This document shows positions 42,296-50,644 of a stretch of 64,000 bases of DNA, one piece after another. Position numbers and translations under genes: made by a program. Origin of the DNA: Nitrospiraceae bacterium (lineage in GTDB: Bacteria; Nitrospirota; Nitrospiria; Nitrospirales; Nitrospiraceae); the NCBI GenBank assembly GCA_919902505.1, contig CAKKRE010000012.1:1-64000 (forward strand), given 5' to 3'. Under the pieces are notes generated by a model that worked only from the letters and a program-made list of their open reading frames with translations, was not told where the DNA came from and searched no databases. Position 1 is the stretch's first letter. Each line of letters begins with the position of its first letter.

Positions 42296-44859
42296 TGAAG
42301 CGAACGATTGACCTCATCGGTGCGTGTTGCGGGCTCATGCTGACATGGCCGCTGTGGTTGCTTGCCGCAGCCTCGATTAAGCTCGATTCCCCAGGACCGG
42401 TCTTCTTCACGCAGGTCCGGATGGGACGCGCCCGGCGCCCGTTCGGAATCTACAAATTTCGCACCATGACGGCGGACGCGCCGTCGAAGGGCGGTCAACT
42501 GACCATCGGCCGTGATGCCCGCGTGACGCGCGTCGGCGCGGTGCTGCGAAAATATAAGCTCGATGAACTGCCGCAACTGTGGAACATTCTGACGGGCGAT
42601 ATGAGCCTGGTCGGTCCACGTCCGGAGGTGCCCCGCTACGTGGACATGTTTGCCGATGCCTATGCCGATATTCTCACCGTGCGCCCGGGGCTGACCGATC
42701 TCGCCTCGTTGAAATACATCGACGAAGCGACCGTTCTTGCTGCTGCGGCCAGTCCTGACGAAGAATATGTGTCGGTCATCCTGCCGGAAAAAATCAAATT
42801 GGCGAAGTTTTATGTCCGGCACGCATCGACGCTGCTGGATCTGGCGATCGTCATCCAAACGCTGCTCTGCCTGCTGAAGATTCCTCTGGTGGTCTGCGAT
42901 CTGCCAGATCTTCAGGTGACCCGACCGGCGCAATCATCGGACTGGGGCCCACGCGTGATCGCCTTCGTGCTGAGACGGCGCCGCCCGTTGATCGTCTTGC
43001 TCGACGTCGCCCTGATGGTGCTGTCCAATTACCTGGCCTTCTGGCTGCGGTTCGACGGAAGGATACCGGACGCGGAATGGGGAAGCTTTCTGTTGGTACT
43101 GCCCTGGCTCCTGATGATTCGCACCGCGGCCTTCTTCGTCTTCCGGCTTAACGAGGGCCTCTGGCGATACACCAGCTTGTGGGATCTGCAGAACATCGTC
43201 ATTGGGGTGATGAGCAGCACCGTAGTCCTCTACGCCTTGACACGCTGGGGCATGGAGGTGACGGAGTACCCGCGCTCGATTTTCGTCATCGATGCGCTGT
43301 TACTCGTCGGGTTTACCGCCGGCGTGCGCCTCCCTCGACGAGTGTTGCGCGAAGCAGTGATTTATCGCCCGAAGAAAACCGTGCTCATCATCGGCGCTGG
43401 GGACAGGGGCGAACGAGTCGCGCGGGAAATGAAACAGAGTCCGACCTCCCAATATCAGCCCATTGGGTTCATCGACGATCATAGTTCTCTTCGGTACAAA
43501 AGAATTCACGGGGTCAAGGTGCTCGGCGCACGGGAGGAGTTAGGGACCATTCTTTCCAGCGAACGGCCGGATGAGGTGGTGCTCGCCCTCCCGCAGGTCA
43601 CTCCTGACGTTTTACGCCAGATCATGTCCGCGATCGGCCCGTTCAAAGTCTCTGTGAAGATGTTGCCGAGTATGCGGGATCTGCTGGGGGACCGCAGCGT
43701 GGTGAGTCAGATCAGAAATGTCGCAGTGGAGGATTTGCTGGCGCGGGCGCCGGTGCATCTGAAGACCGACGCCATGGTCAATATGGTGGCCGGCCGGCGC
43801 ATGTTGATTACCGGTGCCGGCGGGTCGATCGGCTCCGAACTGTCTCGCCAGATCGCCGCGATGAGACCGGAATGCGTGGTGCTCTATGAGCGTCATGAGA
43901 ACAGTCTGTACACCATTGCCAAAGAGCTGGAGGATCAGGGGTTGTCTGCGCTGATCCATCCCGTGCTCGGTGACGTGACGGACCGGCGCCGTCTCATGGA
44001 GACGATGACCCGGTATCGGCCCTGTATCGTGTTCCACGCGGCGGCCCATAAGCATGTGCCCCTGGTGGAGCTCAATCCATCGGAGGCGCTGAAGAATAAC
44101 TGCCTCGGGACGCGGATCGCCGCGGAAACGGCTGACCGATGCGGGGTGGAGCGCTTCGTCCTGATTTCGACGGATAAGGCCGTCAATCCTTCCAGCGTGA
44201 TGGGTGCCACGAAACGCGCGGCCGAGCTTGTCGTGCAGGATATGGCCGACCGGAGCGCGACACGGTTCCTGACCGTCCGGTTCGGAAACGTCCTAGGCAG
44301 CAATGGCAGCGTGTTGCTGCGGTTTCAGGAGCAGATCCGGGCGGGTGGCCCGGTGACCGTCACGCATCCCGATATTCGTCGGTTCTTTATGTTGATTCCT
44401 GAGGCCGTCCACCTGGTCTTGCAGGCTGCGACATTGGGTGAACAGGGCGCGACCTATGTGCTGGATATGGGGGACCAGATCAAGGTGCTGGATCTGGCCA
44501 GAAATCTGATTCGCTTGTCCGGGTTTGTGCCAGGGCGGGAGATTCCCATCCGTTTCGTCGGCTTACGGCCGGGTGAAAAACTCTACGAAGAATTGGTGGG
44601 AACGGACGAAATTGCAGAGCGGTCGTCGCTGAACAAGATCTTGCAGATTCGCCGGCTGGGAGGGCCCGAGGTGAGCAAGGTTGCCGGCATGATGATGGCG
44701 ATAGAGGCCGCGGCCTATCTGAACAATTCCGCGAAAGCGATCGAACGGCTGCGCGAGCTGGTTCCGGACTTTCGCTCTCCGGAAAAGATCGAAGATGTGG
44801 GCGTCCCGGGTACCGATTGGATTGAGGAAGAACCGGCGTTTTCGGCGCCTCCACAGTAG
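42292..44859 (+). CDS. Fused phosphoglycosyltransferase and UDP-GlcNAc 4,6-dehydratase (PglC-PglF/CapD-like)
   Basis: The 855-aa protein joins two normally separate enzymes. Residues 1 to about 210 form a bacterial sugar transferase: a membrane helix, [35 protein letters not shown] and SLVGPRPE, which load a sugar phosphate on undecaprenyl phosphate. A membrane region follows (about 235-350). From there comes a CapD/PglF-like protein with a first Rossmann motif GAGDRGE near 366 and a second, [12 protein letters not shown], near 504-515. The catalytic segment [20 protein letters not shown] lies near 624. Neighbour 41138 supplies the aminotransferase. All motifs look intact. Confidence 0.88.
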   Translation: MMKRTIDLIGACCGLMLTWPLWLLAAASIKLDSPGPVFFTQVRMGRARRPFGIYKFRTMTADAPSKGGQLTIGRDARVTRVGAVLRKYKLDELPQLWNILTGDMSLVGPRPEVPRYVDMFADAYADILTVRPGLTDLASLKYIDEATVLAAAASPDEEYVSVILPEKIKLAKFYVRHASTLLDLAIVIQTLLCLLKIPLVVCDLPDLQVTRPAQSSDWGPRVIAFVLRRRRPLIVLLDVALMVLSNYLAFWLRFDGRIPDAEWGSFLLVLPWLLMIRTAAFFVFRLNEGLWRYTSLWDLQNIVIGVMSSTVVLYALTRWGMEVTEYPRSIFVIDALLLVGFTAGVRLPRRVLREAVIYRPKKTVLIIGAGDRGERVAREMKQSPTSQYQPIGFIDDHSSLRYKRIHGVKVLGAREELGTILSSERPDEVVLALPQVTPDVLRQIMSAIGPFKVSVKMLPSMRDLLGDRSVVSQIRNVAVEDLLARAPVHLKTDAMVNMVAGRRMLITGAGGSIGSELSRQIAAMRPECVVLYERHENSLYTIAKELEDQGLSALIHPVLGDVTDRRRLMETMTRYRPCIVFHAAAHKHVPLVELNPSEALKNNCLGTRIAAETADRCGVERFVLISTDKAVNPSSVMGATKRAAELVVQDMADRSATRFLTVRFGNVLGSNGSVLLRFQEQIRAGGPVTVTHPDIRRFFMLIPEAVHLVLQAATLGEQGATYVLDMGDQIKVLDLARNLIRLSGFVPGREIPIRFVGLRPGEKLYEELVGTDEIAERSSLNKILQIRRLGGPEVSKVAGMMMAIEAAAYLNNSAKAIERLRELVPDFRSPEKIEDVGVPGTDWIEEEPAFSAPPQ

Positions 44860-44885
44860 GCCGGGCAGGGCACCGCGGGCAGGAA

Positions 44886-44915
44886 GGCCCGAATGGTGCC
44901 TCTGTGATTCGGGCC
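44886..44915 (+). promoter_or_regulatory. Hairpin between the dehydratase fusion and the BY-kinase
   Basis: GGCCCGAAT at 44886-44894 and ATTCGGGCC at 44907-44915 are perfect complements with a 12-nt loop. GGCACC (about 44869) and GGTGCC (44895-44900) offer an alternative, exclusive pairing. There is no U-run. It may set differential expression of the downstream kinase. Confidence 0.45.
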
Positions 44916-44984
44916 AGAGGTTGTGGTTCGGCAGCGGAGAGAAGAGTGATCGGCAGATTGACGGTAACAGGTAAGGTGGAGGCT

Positions 44985-47309
44985 ATGGGTCAAACTACTA
45001 TGATGCCGCAGAACGACAATTCCGCAGCCAGTCTGGCCCATGAATATTGGGGCATGGTATTGCGCCGGAAATGGATACTCCTTGGCGCCATCGTGTTCTC
45101 GCTCGGCGCCGCCTTGGTCTATTGCAAACTCGCCACCAAGGTCTATCGTTCCGACACGTTGATCCTGCTCGAAGATCAAAAGGTCCCCGAAAGTTATGTG
45201 CAGGCGAACGCTGAAGGTAACAGTAATTTCGATCGCCGGATTTTCGTCATCGAAACCCAGGTGCGGGATCGCGCGCGTCTCGAAAAAATTCGCAAGGAAT
45301 TGAATCTCTATCCGACTCAAGTCGAGCAATTCGGCCCGGAGTGGGCGGTGTTGCAGATGAATGCCGCGCTGGAAGTCACGACCGTCAGCAAAGGCAGCGT
45401 GCCCGGGCAGAATACCATCGGGGCCTTTACGGTGTCGTTTGCTCATGAGGATCCGGCCACCGCGATGACGGTGATTTCAAAAATTTCGACCATGTTGATT
45501 GATGAAGATCTCAAAGATCGCACGCAGGCGGCGGAAGGGACCACCGAGTTTCTCGATAATGAGGTGAACCGGACGCGGGTCCAACTCGATAAGAAAGAGG
45601 AAGAGATCAGCCAATTCAAATCGCAGCACGTCGGCCAGCTTCCCCAGCAGACCGAAGCGAACCTCCGGGCGCTCGACCGTCTGCATGACGATCTCAACGT
45701 GGTCAGCGAAAGCATCCATCGCCAATCCGACCGGCTTGCGCTCGTAGAGAGCGCGATTCAGAAGTACCTCGAATTCGGTGTGACGATTCCTGCGCTGGTC
45801 AATGGTCCGGTGCAACCGAATCCCTCGTTCGCTCGATTGAATGAACTGAAAAATAAGTTGGCTCAGCTGGAAGCGGAATTCTGGGAGGGGTATCCCGAGG
45901 TCGCCTTGACCAAGGAGGAGATCAACCAGATCGAACAGAAGCTTCGACGACAATATGGGCCTGACGCCGCAGGATCGGATGAGCAAACGAAAGACCCCTA
46001 CTATCAGGATCTCCGTAAGCAGCGGAGTGAATTGCGGAGCGAGTTGGCGCTGCTTAAACAGCGCCAGCACACGCTCCGGGCCGAGAAGAAGGAGTATGAC
46101 AGCCGCGTTGAGACCGCTCCGGCGGTCGAGCAGGGGTTGCTCACGCTCATGCGGGACTATGAGAATCTCAAGGGGCTCTATCAGTCGCTGCTTGATAAAC
46201 GGCTGCATGCGTCCGTCGCGGAGAACCTTGAGAAACGACAGAAGGGTGCGCAGCTGAAAATTCTGGAACGACCCAAATTTCCGCGTGTTCCGGAACGGCC
46301 GAATCAGCCTCGGGTGATCATGCTGGGGTTGCTCATGGGCTGCGCCATGGGAATCGGCCTGGCAGTGCTACTCGAACAGTTGAATCCTCAATTCAGACGC
46401 CCGGAGGATGTCGAGTCGATGTTCGGCCCGCAACTGTTGGCCGCCATTCCGGACTTTGCCTTGGACTACGCGTATTCGAACTGGAGACGGTTCTTTCCGA
46501 CCTATCACTTCGGGCGCGGAGCCAAATCGATTCAACAGACTCCCGGCCTCGTGCCGATGCAGTCCGGGGACATGGGCGTCAACGGATCCAGCGGCCAGTC
46601 GTTCGATCGCAGTTTTGTCGTCAAATGGATGCCCAATGCGATCGTCTCGGAACAGTATCGCGTGGCAGCGACCCGATTGTTTCTCCTGGGAACTGAAAAA
46701 CAATCGACGGTCGTGGCGGTCAGCAGCGCAGTCAAAGGCGAGGGAAAGACCACGACGGTCATCAACCTCGGGTATACGCTGGCGCGCGACCTGGGCAAGC
46801 GAGTGCTCCTGGTGGATTGTGATCTGAAATGCCCAGGGCTCCATACGTTTATGGAAGGCAGCACGGACGGGGGCTTGGCCGACTATCTGGCCGGCGACCG
46901 GGAGATCGACGACTGTGTGGCGGGATTCGGTGAAGTGCCATGCTGGATCATGCCGGTGGGAAATCCGGTCGTCAATTCGACGGAACTGCTTCGGACGGAT
47001 CGACTCGCGGCCCTGTTCGCCCGGCTGCGGAACCGGTTCGACTATATTATCCTGAACACGCCCCCGATTCTCCCTCAGGCAACGATGAATATTCTGGCCG
47101 GACATTCCGATATCCTGCTGCTTGTGGTCCGAGCGAACTCCACACCGCATGATGTGGTGAAGAGGGCCGTGAGTTCACTGGGAAGCCGTAAGCCGCTGCA
47201 CGTGCTGCTGAATGCGGTTGGGAGTCAGTCGTTACCCTCCTATGTCTACCAATACGCGCAGCCGCAAGTCGCTGCTGTGCGCGGCGGTTTGAAGGGAAAG
47301 TCTGTGTGA
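44985..47309 (+). CDS. Wzc-like chain-length regulator and tyrosine autokinase (BY-kinase)
   Basis: From the ATG at 44985, preceded by AAGGTGGAGG, the 774-aa protein has a Wzz domain with a first membrane helix (WILLGAIVFSLGAALVYC). A long periplasmic coiled-coil region (KKEEEISQFKSQHVG) and a second helix near 455 (VIMLGLLMGCAMGIGLAVLL) follow, then a cytoplasmic kinase. Walker A is SAVKGEGKTT (about 583-592) and Walker A' is VLLVDCDLK (about 607). The extreme C-terminus has three tyrosines in SYVYQYAQ, a short autophosphorylation cluster. It controls polymer length and export. Confidence 0.88.
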   Translation: MGQTTMMPQNDNSAASLAHEYWGMVLRRKWILLGAIVFSLGAALVYCKLATKVYRSDTLILLEDQKVPESYVQANAEGNSNFDRRIFVIETQVRDRARLEKIRKELNLYPTQVEQFGPEWAVLQMNAALEVTTVSKGSVPGQNTIGAFTVSFAHEDPATAMTVISKISTMLIDEDLKDRTQAAEGTTEFLDNEVNRTRVQLDKKEEEISQFKSQHVGQLPQQTEANLRALDRLHDDLNVVSESIHRQSDRLALVESAIQKYLEFGVTIPALVNGPVQPNPSFARLNELKNKLAQLEAEFWEGYPEVALTKEEINQIEQKLRRQYGPDAAGSDEQTKDPYYQDLRKQRSELRSELALLKQRQHTLRAEKKEYDSRVETAPAVEQGLLTLMRDYENLKGLYQSLLDKRLHASVAENLEKRQKGAQLKILERPKFPRVPERPNQPRVIMLGLLMGCAMGIGLAVLLEQLNPQFRRPEDVESMFGPQLLAAIPDFALDYAYSNWRRFFPTYHFGRGAKSIQQTPGLVPMQSGDMGVNGSSGQSFDRSFVVKWMPNAIVSEQYRVAATRLFLLGTEKQSTVVAVSSAVKGEGKTTTVINLGYTLARDLGKRVLLVDCDLKCPGLHTFMEGSTDGGLADYLAGDREIDDCVAGFGEVPCWIMPVGNPVVNSTELLRTDRLAALFARLRNRFDYIILNTPPILPQATMNILAGHSDILLLVVRANSTPHDVVKRAVSSLGSRKPLHVLLNAVGSQSLPSYVYQYAQPQVAAVRGGLKGKSV

Positions 47310-47386
47310 TGCCGCTTGCACCGGTGGTGCTTGCAGGAAATGGTGTCAGCCACGAATCGCGATGTCGAGTGACAGGAGGTGCGGTT

Positions 47387-47647
47387 ATGAGCAGCGATCA
47401 CTGGATTGTGAGCAATCGGGCAGGGGAAGAATGGGGGCTGATCAGACGCTTGATTTTCGATTCTGTCACCCGGCAAATCAGTTTTGCCGATGTGGTCGTG
47501 ATTCAGACAGGCCACGTGGCCCGGATCCCTTGGGAGGGTTTTGAGATCCGGCCTGAGGGCATCATGCTTGGCGTGGCCGAGGCCCAGGTGACGGTTGGTG
47601 ATACGCGAGTGGCCGAAGAAGGGTTAGCCATGGATGTGGGGCTTTGA
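47387..47647 (+). CDS. Small PRC-barrel-like protein
   Basis: The 86-aa product follows a strong AGGAGGT. It has the pattern of a PRC-barrel domain (WIVSNRAGEEWGLIRRLIFDSVTRQISFADVVVIQTGHVARIPWEGFEI), a small beta-barrel found in RimM and in photosynthetic reaction-centre H subunits and also alone in many bacteria. No membrane or signal segment is seen. It lies after the BY-kinase at the end of the glycan cluster. Its function is unknown. Confidence 0.6.
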   Translation: MSSDHWIVSNRAGEEWGLIRRLIFDSVTRQISFADVVVIQTGHVARIPWEGFEIRPEGIMLGVAEAQVTVGDTRVAEEGLAMDVGL

Positions 47648-47940
47648 TACCTCGGTTTGAGTGAGAGGCATATTGTTTGATATTCCCGTCATTCTTCCTT
47701 CATTGATCGCAAGCGATCCGCACCCACTCTGTGTTGCTGTCACGATTCACGATAGCCGGGTACCGGTGCGGACTCCTCAACTCTTCTCCCTATCCCAGCC
47801 AGCAGCGACCATCCGTTTCAGTTCCAGCCTAACTTCTTCCCCCTTCGTCTCCCTGTTTCCTTGCCTCTGAACATCATCGCAATTCTCTGCCAAGGGGGCG
47901 CATCGCGCCTCACGCAGATAGCTGCGAACTTTCCGGGTTG
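47648..47940. other. Intergenic gap between glycan cluster and lipoprotein gene
   Basis: This 293-bp stretch is pyrimidine-rich on the + strand (47775-47870). I see no gene, hairpin terminator or RNA that can be supported. A short open frame at 47661-47870 has no ribosome-binding site. Confidence 0.35.
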
Positions 47941-48303
47941 CTAGGGCTCAGTCCCCGGAATACATTCTTGCGGCATGAGTTCGCCGCCATGGAAATGGGA
48001 CACCTGTCTCCATTTCTGGAGCACGGCCTTGTCGTCGAAGGTGACGAGATAGTGTTCGCACCACATTCCGGGTGCGGTCAGCCGGTTCCCGGACTGTTGC
48101 TCGCGCAATTCATACACCCACACGGTGGCTCCGCCCTCATCCTGCCGAACAGTCTTGGGAGCACCTAGTTTCTCCCGCACCTGGGCTTGAGTGGCCCACC
48201 CCTTGGCGGAATCCAGATAGGTGGCTTCCCGGTTCTGGAAATGGCTGCATGCCGCGATCAGCATGGAGATGATGACAAGGCTGAGCGACCGACTGATCTT
48301 CAT
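47941..48303 (-). CDS. Small lipoprotein (OmlA/SmpA-like fold possible)
   Basis: The start at 48303 (minus strand) is chosen because GGGAGG lies 7 nt upstream; a longer frame exists but has no signal. The 120-aa product has MKISRSLSLVIISMLIAACSHFQ, a lipobox IAAC with Cys19. The mature part (YLDSAKGWATQAQVREKLGAPKTVRQDEGGATVWVYEL) resembles the SmpA/OmlA (BamE-like) fold. It is therefore probably an outer-membrane lipoprotein. No partner genes are adjacent. Confidence 0.7.
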   Translation of the reverse strand: MKISRSLSLVIISMLIAACSHFQNREATYLDSAKGWATQAQVREKLGAPKTVRQDEGGATVWVYELREQQSGNRLTAPGMWCEHYLVTFDDKAVLQKWRQVSHFHGGELMPQECIPGTEP

Positions 48304-48565
48304 CGTGTTGCCTCCCGATTCGACTGGGATCCGTTTTTTTCCACCAGCTTGCTTGGCAGGGGATTGTACACGGATCGTGGGGGCGCGTCTCCTCCAGGGA
48401 AGATTTCCTACATCGTCCCCGGTCCCCGCGAGTCCGAGGCGGCAGACTATTCGTGTGGGTGTGTGAGGCCGTACCGAATCTGAAGCAGGGCGAACGGGGA
48501 GAAGGCGCAACTTGGGCGTGTGATCAGATCATGAACTGACGAGAGAAGGGAGAAAAGCAGATCAA

Positions 48566-48757
48566 TCAGACGGCTTTTTTGACCAGGCCGGACCGCAGGC
48601 AACGCGTGCACACCCGAATGCGCAAGGCCGACCCGTTCACGAGTGCCTTCACGCGTTGCAGGTTGGGATTAAAGACGCGCTTGGTCTTGTTGTTTGCGTG
48701 GCTGACGTTATTACCGGTTTGATGCTTTTTCCCACAGAGATCACAGGCAAATGCCAC
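48566..48757 (-). CDS. rpmB: 50S ribosomal protein L28
   Basis: The 63-aa product is a canonical L28: it starts [36 protein letters not shown] and ends [19 protein letters not shown], with the two CxxC pairs of the zinc-binding form. It is a structural protein of the large ribosomal subunit. It is isolated on the minus strand with no ribosomal neighbour in view. Confidence 0.95.
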   Translation of the reverse strand: MAFACDLCGKKHQTGNNVSHANNKTKRVFNPNLQRVKALVNGSALRIRVCTRCLRSGLVKKAV

Positions 48758-48915
48758 GGCCCTACTCCTTTGTTGCGGCGTCTTTCAACGACTAGTCCTT
48801 GGATGGGAGGGGATGCTACCATAGCGCCGCGGGTCATGACAAGCTGCTGAGGTGAATTCTCCCTACCAGGATGCCCTCTCCCGCTCGCGCCGCTCACTCC
48901 ACTGAGGTTGCAGAT

Positions 48916-49173
48916 ATGGATCAGGTCACGCTCATCGGATTGCTGGCAGGGACCCTCACCACCATCGCGTTCATTCCTCAGCTGCAACAGACCTGGCGCA
49001 CCCGTTCCGCCCAGGACGTGTCGCTGGGAATGTTGCTCACTTTTGTGACCGGCGTGTTTCTCTGGTTGATCTATGGGCTCATGCTCGGCGCCTTGCCCAT
49101 TATTCTGGCGAATCTCGTGACCCTGGTGCTGACCCTGGCGATTCTCATCCTGAAGCTCCGGTATCGCTCATAA
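48916..49173 (+). CDS. SemiSWEET-like sugar transporter
   Basis: The 85-aa protein has three membrane helices and a PQ-loop motif (FIPQLQQTWRTRSAQDVS) at about 20-37, the half-repeat architecture of bacterial SemiSWEET transporters that work as dimers. I use the ATG at 48916, with TGAGG upstream, over an in-frame ATG at 48871 that adds a polar tail. The transported sugar is unknown. It lies just before the cobalamin riboswitch. Confidence 0.85.
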   Translation: MDQVTLIGLLAGTLTTIAFIPQLQQTWRTRSAQDVSLGMLLTFVTGVFLWLIYGLMLGALPIILANLVTLVLTLAILILKLRYRS

Positions 49174-49307
49174 CGCGGATATGCTTGTGCACGTGCGAGG
49201 ACCTCGTGTGCACCGGCGTCGGGTTAGTTGACCACATCCCGGTCGGGCAAGTTTGAACTTGACAAGATCGGCCATGCGCTTCTAGAGTTTGTCTCTTTTC
49301 AAGACAC

Positions 49308-49524
49308 CTCGGGTCAAGGGAAGAGGGTGAAAAACCCTCGCGGTCCCGCCGCTGTAAATGGGGACGAAACCCGCCGATGCCACTCGCGTGGCCGTGAAGC
49401 GTTGTTCGTGAAGCGTGAAGCGTCTGGTTCCTGACGCAAGATACGGTTCACGAGGGACGAATCACGGGCCTGCTGGGAAGGCGCGGGGAGTAGGATGAAC
49501 CATGAGCCAGAAGACCTGCCTGAG
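49308..49524 (+). ncRNA. Adenosylcobalamin riboswitch 1
   Basis: The conserved core is clear: GGGAAGAGGGTGAAAAACCC, a CCGCTGTAAATGGGG segment and the 3-prime B12 box GCCAGAAGACCTGCC (49506-49520). P1 can be drawn as CTCGGGT (49308-49314) with GCCTGAG (49518-49524), using two wobble pairs. A long peripheral stem (about 49390-49470) is built from GTGAARC-type heptamers. It precedes the btuF-btuC-btuD operon and should turn it off when cobalamin is plentiful. Confidence 0.88.
49393..49470 (+). repeat. Heptamer (GTGAARC) arrays inside riboswitch 1
   Basis: On the + strand the left arm reads GTGAAGC, GTTGTTC, GTGAAGC, GTGAAGC, GTC. On the minus strand the right arm reads GTGATTC, GTCCCTC, GTGAACC, GTATCTT. 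The two facing arrays form the arms of a peripheral hairpin. GTATCTT recurs in riboswitch 2. Confidence 0.7.
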
Positions 49525-49561
49525 GGAGACCCTTTATTCCCTCGTGGGCTGGGGAATAGGC

Positions 49562-49588
49562 GAGGATGATATTGCGGGTGCAATCCTC
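49562..49588 (+). promoter_or_regulatory. Antiterminator-like hairpin of riboswitch 1
   Basis: GAGG (49562-49565) and ATTGC (49571-49575) pair with GCAAT (49580-49584) and CCTC (49585-49588), leaving a 5-nt bulge. Positions 49583-49588 are also the left arm of the terminator that follows, so the two cannot form together. Confidence 0.6.
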
Positions 49589-49619
49589 AGGGTTCCACGT
49601 TGGCCCTGGGGATTTTTTT
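49583..49619 (+). terminator. Intrinsic terminator controlling btuF
   Basis: ATCCTCAGGG (49583-49592) pairs with CCCTGGGGAT (49604-49613), 10 bp with one G-T wobble and an 11-nt loop, followed by a run of seven T. The btuF coding start must lie after it. The arm also contains CTGGGGA, the likely Shine-Dalgarno for the TTG at 49622. Confidence 0.85.
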
Positions 49620-49621
49620 AT

Positions 49622-50644
49622 TTGCGCGCCGTTCGAATCGTCCCCAGTCGCCGGTTCGCAGCCGCATGCATCGGCGTGGTCGCGTCTGTGCTGCTGGCCT
49701 GCCTTGCCTTCGCATTCGGAGAGACTCAGGAAGATCACACGGTGATGAAACGTCGTCAGCAAGGCATCCTGACCGGCATGCCGTTCATGGCCAACATTAC
49801 CCCGCGCACCTTCATCGACGATGCGGGCAGAAAACTCTATGTCGCCAAGGCGCCCACACGGGTCGTGTCATTGGCGCCGAGCATCACGGAGATGTTGTTT
49901 GCGTTGGGGCTGGACGAACAGATCGTCGGGGTCACGGAGTTTTGCGATTTCCCGGTCGCAGCCAAGGCCAAATCCAAAGTCGGGTACGCCAACCCCAATC
50001 TTGAATCCCTCGTCGCCCTCCGGCCGGAATTGATCGTCGCGCCGCGGGAATTTCACCGCGCGAATGTGCTGGCCAAGCTGGAGGAATTGAAGATTCCGGT
50101 ACTCCTGCTGGAAGCCACTTCGGTGGAAAACATTTTTTCCCACATTCACACGCTGGGACGCATTTTCGATCGTTCGACGGAAGCCCATGCCATGACCGCG
50201 GCCATGCGGAGCCGAATGGCCGAGATCAGCCGTCGAACCGAACACCTGCCGCGCATCCGGGTGCTGTACGTGATCAACAGCCAGCCCTTGATCACGGTCG
50301 GCCCCGGCAGTTACCTCCACCAAATGATCGGCCTAGCCGGGGGAACCAATATCGCATCCGGAGCTGCAACACCCTATCCACGCCTGACCATGGAAACGGT
50401 CCTGAAAGAAGATCCCGAAGTGCTGATCTTTCCGATGGGGTCGGTTGAAACGGTGCCCCGCCGCGAACAGCAGGAGTGGCGGCGCTGGACGACTCTGACC
50501 GCTGTGCAGCAGAACCGGTTGCGCGAAGTGTCGGCCAACGCCTTGAATCGGCCCGGCCCGCGCGTCATGGACGGGCTGGAAGAACTCGTCAGGGTGATTC
50601 ACCCCGAGGCCTTTTCTCCCCAAGCGGTGCCTGTCCAGCCATGA
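49622..50644 (+). CDS. btuF: Cobalamin ABC transporter substrate-binding protein BtuF
   Basis: I place the start at the TTG at 49622, after the riboswitch terminator; the in-frame ATG at 49502 lies inside the riboswitch. This gives a signal peptide (MRAVRIVPSRRFAAACIGVVASVLLACLAFAFG). The mature protein has RVVSLAPSITEMLFALGLDEQIVGVTEFCDFP and the two-lobe periplasmic binding fold of class III proteins. It should capture corrinoids and hand them to BtuCD. It overlaps btuC by ATGA. Iron-siderophore binding is the alternative, made unlikely by the riboswitch. Confidence 0.85.
   Translation: MRAVRIVPSRRFAAACIGVVASVLLACLAFAFGETQEDHTVMKRRQQGILTGMPFMANITPRTFIDDAGRKLYVAKAPTRVVSLAPSITEMLFALGLDEQIVGVTEFCDFPVAAKAKSKVGYANPNLESLVALRPELIVAPREFHRANVLAKLEELKIPVLLLEATSVENIFSHIHTLGRIFDRSTEAHAMTAAMRSRMAEISRRTEHLPRIRVLYVINSQPLITVGPGSYLHQMIGLAGGTNIASGAATPYPRLTMETVLKEDPEVLIFPMGSVETVPRREQQEWRRWTTLTAVQQNRLREVSANALNRPGPRVMDGLEELVRVIHPEAFSPQAVPVQP

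Noticed and set aside
47661-47870. 69-aa + strand open frame between the PRC-barrel gene and the lipoprotein gene
   Set aside because: No ribosome-binding site, low-complexity Ser/Pro/Leu content and no family likeness.
49502-49621. Upstream in-frame extension of btuF from the ATG at 49502
   Set aside because: It lies in the riboswitch B12 box and crosses the intrinsic terminator; the signal peptide begins only at the TTG at 49622.
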